A stretch of 51,604 nt of DNA from Nitrosomonas sp. (GTDB lineage Bacteria > Pseudomonadota > Gammaproteobacteria > Burkholderiales > Nitrosomonadaceae), in the NCBI GenBank assembly GCA_021604405.1, contig BQJA01000015.1, positions 1 through 51,604 on the forward strand, read 5' to 3'. The notes beneath the pieces are model-generated. The model was not told the origin of the DNA, ran no database searches, and worked only from the letters and a program-made list of their open reading frames with translations. A program made the position numbers and the translations under genes. Shown here piece by piece: positions 51,604 to 51,604 of this stretch; the stretch's first letter is position 1, and each line of letters starts with the position of its first letter.

Positions 51604-51604
51604 C

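Overview
The window looks like a chromosomal segment of a Gram-negative proteobacterium. Outer-membrane genes (LptE, MlaA, an MsbA-type exporter), the minus-strand order leuS-lptE-holA, hopanoid genes and the moderate, slightly AT-rich base composition suggest a betaproteobacterium, perhaps near Nitrosomonas. That placement is inference; no rRNA or tRNA gene is present to test it. Most genes are ordinary housekeeping or envelope genes, separated by several stretches of decayed DNA.

Layout. 1-3.1 kb: the tail of an unidentified gene, about 1.2 kb of non-coding or decayed DNA, and a large acidic surface or type I-secreted protein. 3.1-6.7 kb (minus strand): dsbB, a THUMP-type RNA methyltransferase, a DUF423 membrane protein and xseA. 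7.0-13.7 kb: an ExbB/TolQ-type channel gene without its ExbD partner, then a tightly packed lipid operon (mlaA, shc, hpnG) facing an MsbA-family exporter. 13.7-17.3 kb: a small parvulin isomerase, a 64-nt hairpin, a large secreted NHL-repeat-like protein of different composition, and a small membrane-anchored protein. 18.0-22.4 kb: a three-gene operon made of a LolD/MacB-type ATPase, an FtsX-type permease and a secreted CrtC/AttH lipocalin-like protein. 22.7-31.3 kb: cysQ, ligA, a phosphoribosyltransferase, a nucleoside deoxyribosyltransferase, a PEBP protein, a secreted hypothetical protein, an EmrE-type exporter and a SLT-SPOR lytic transglycosylase. 31.4-40.4 kb (minus strand): mgtE with a hemerythrin, the ruins of an N-type ATPase subunit a gene, holA-lptE-leuS, a DUF938 protein and a secreted sugar dehydrogenase.

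40.4-51.6 kb is the accessory region. It holds an iron-starvation-type ECF sigma factor behind a good Fur-box candidate, MbtH, a type II thioesterase, an NRPS that starts with a fatty acyl-AMP ligase (FAAL-PCP-C-A-PCP), and a KS-AT polyketide synthase. This is the layout of an iron-regulated lipopeptide or siderophore assembly line. It appears damaged: a single-base frameshift breaks the NRPS adenylation domain and the PKS stops just after its AT domain with no carrier protein. Whether the pathway is dying, split in trans, or affected by sequencing error is the main question this window raises.

Second-rank items are the N-ATPase pseudogene, the exbB gene with what may be a second decayed copy behind it, the lipocalin-ABC operon, and the long hairpin at 14.3 kb.
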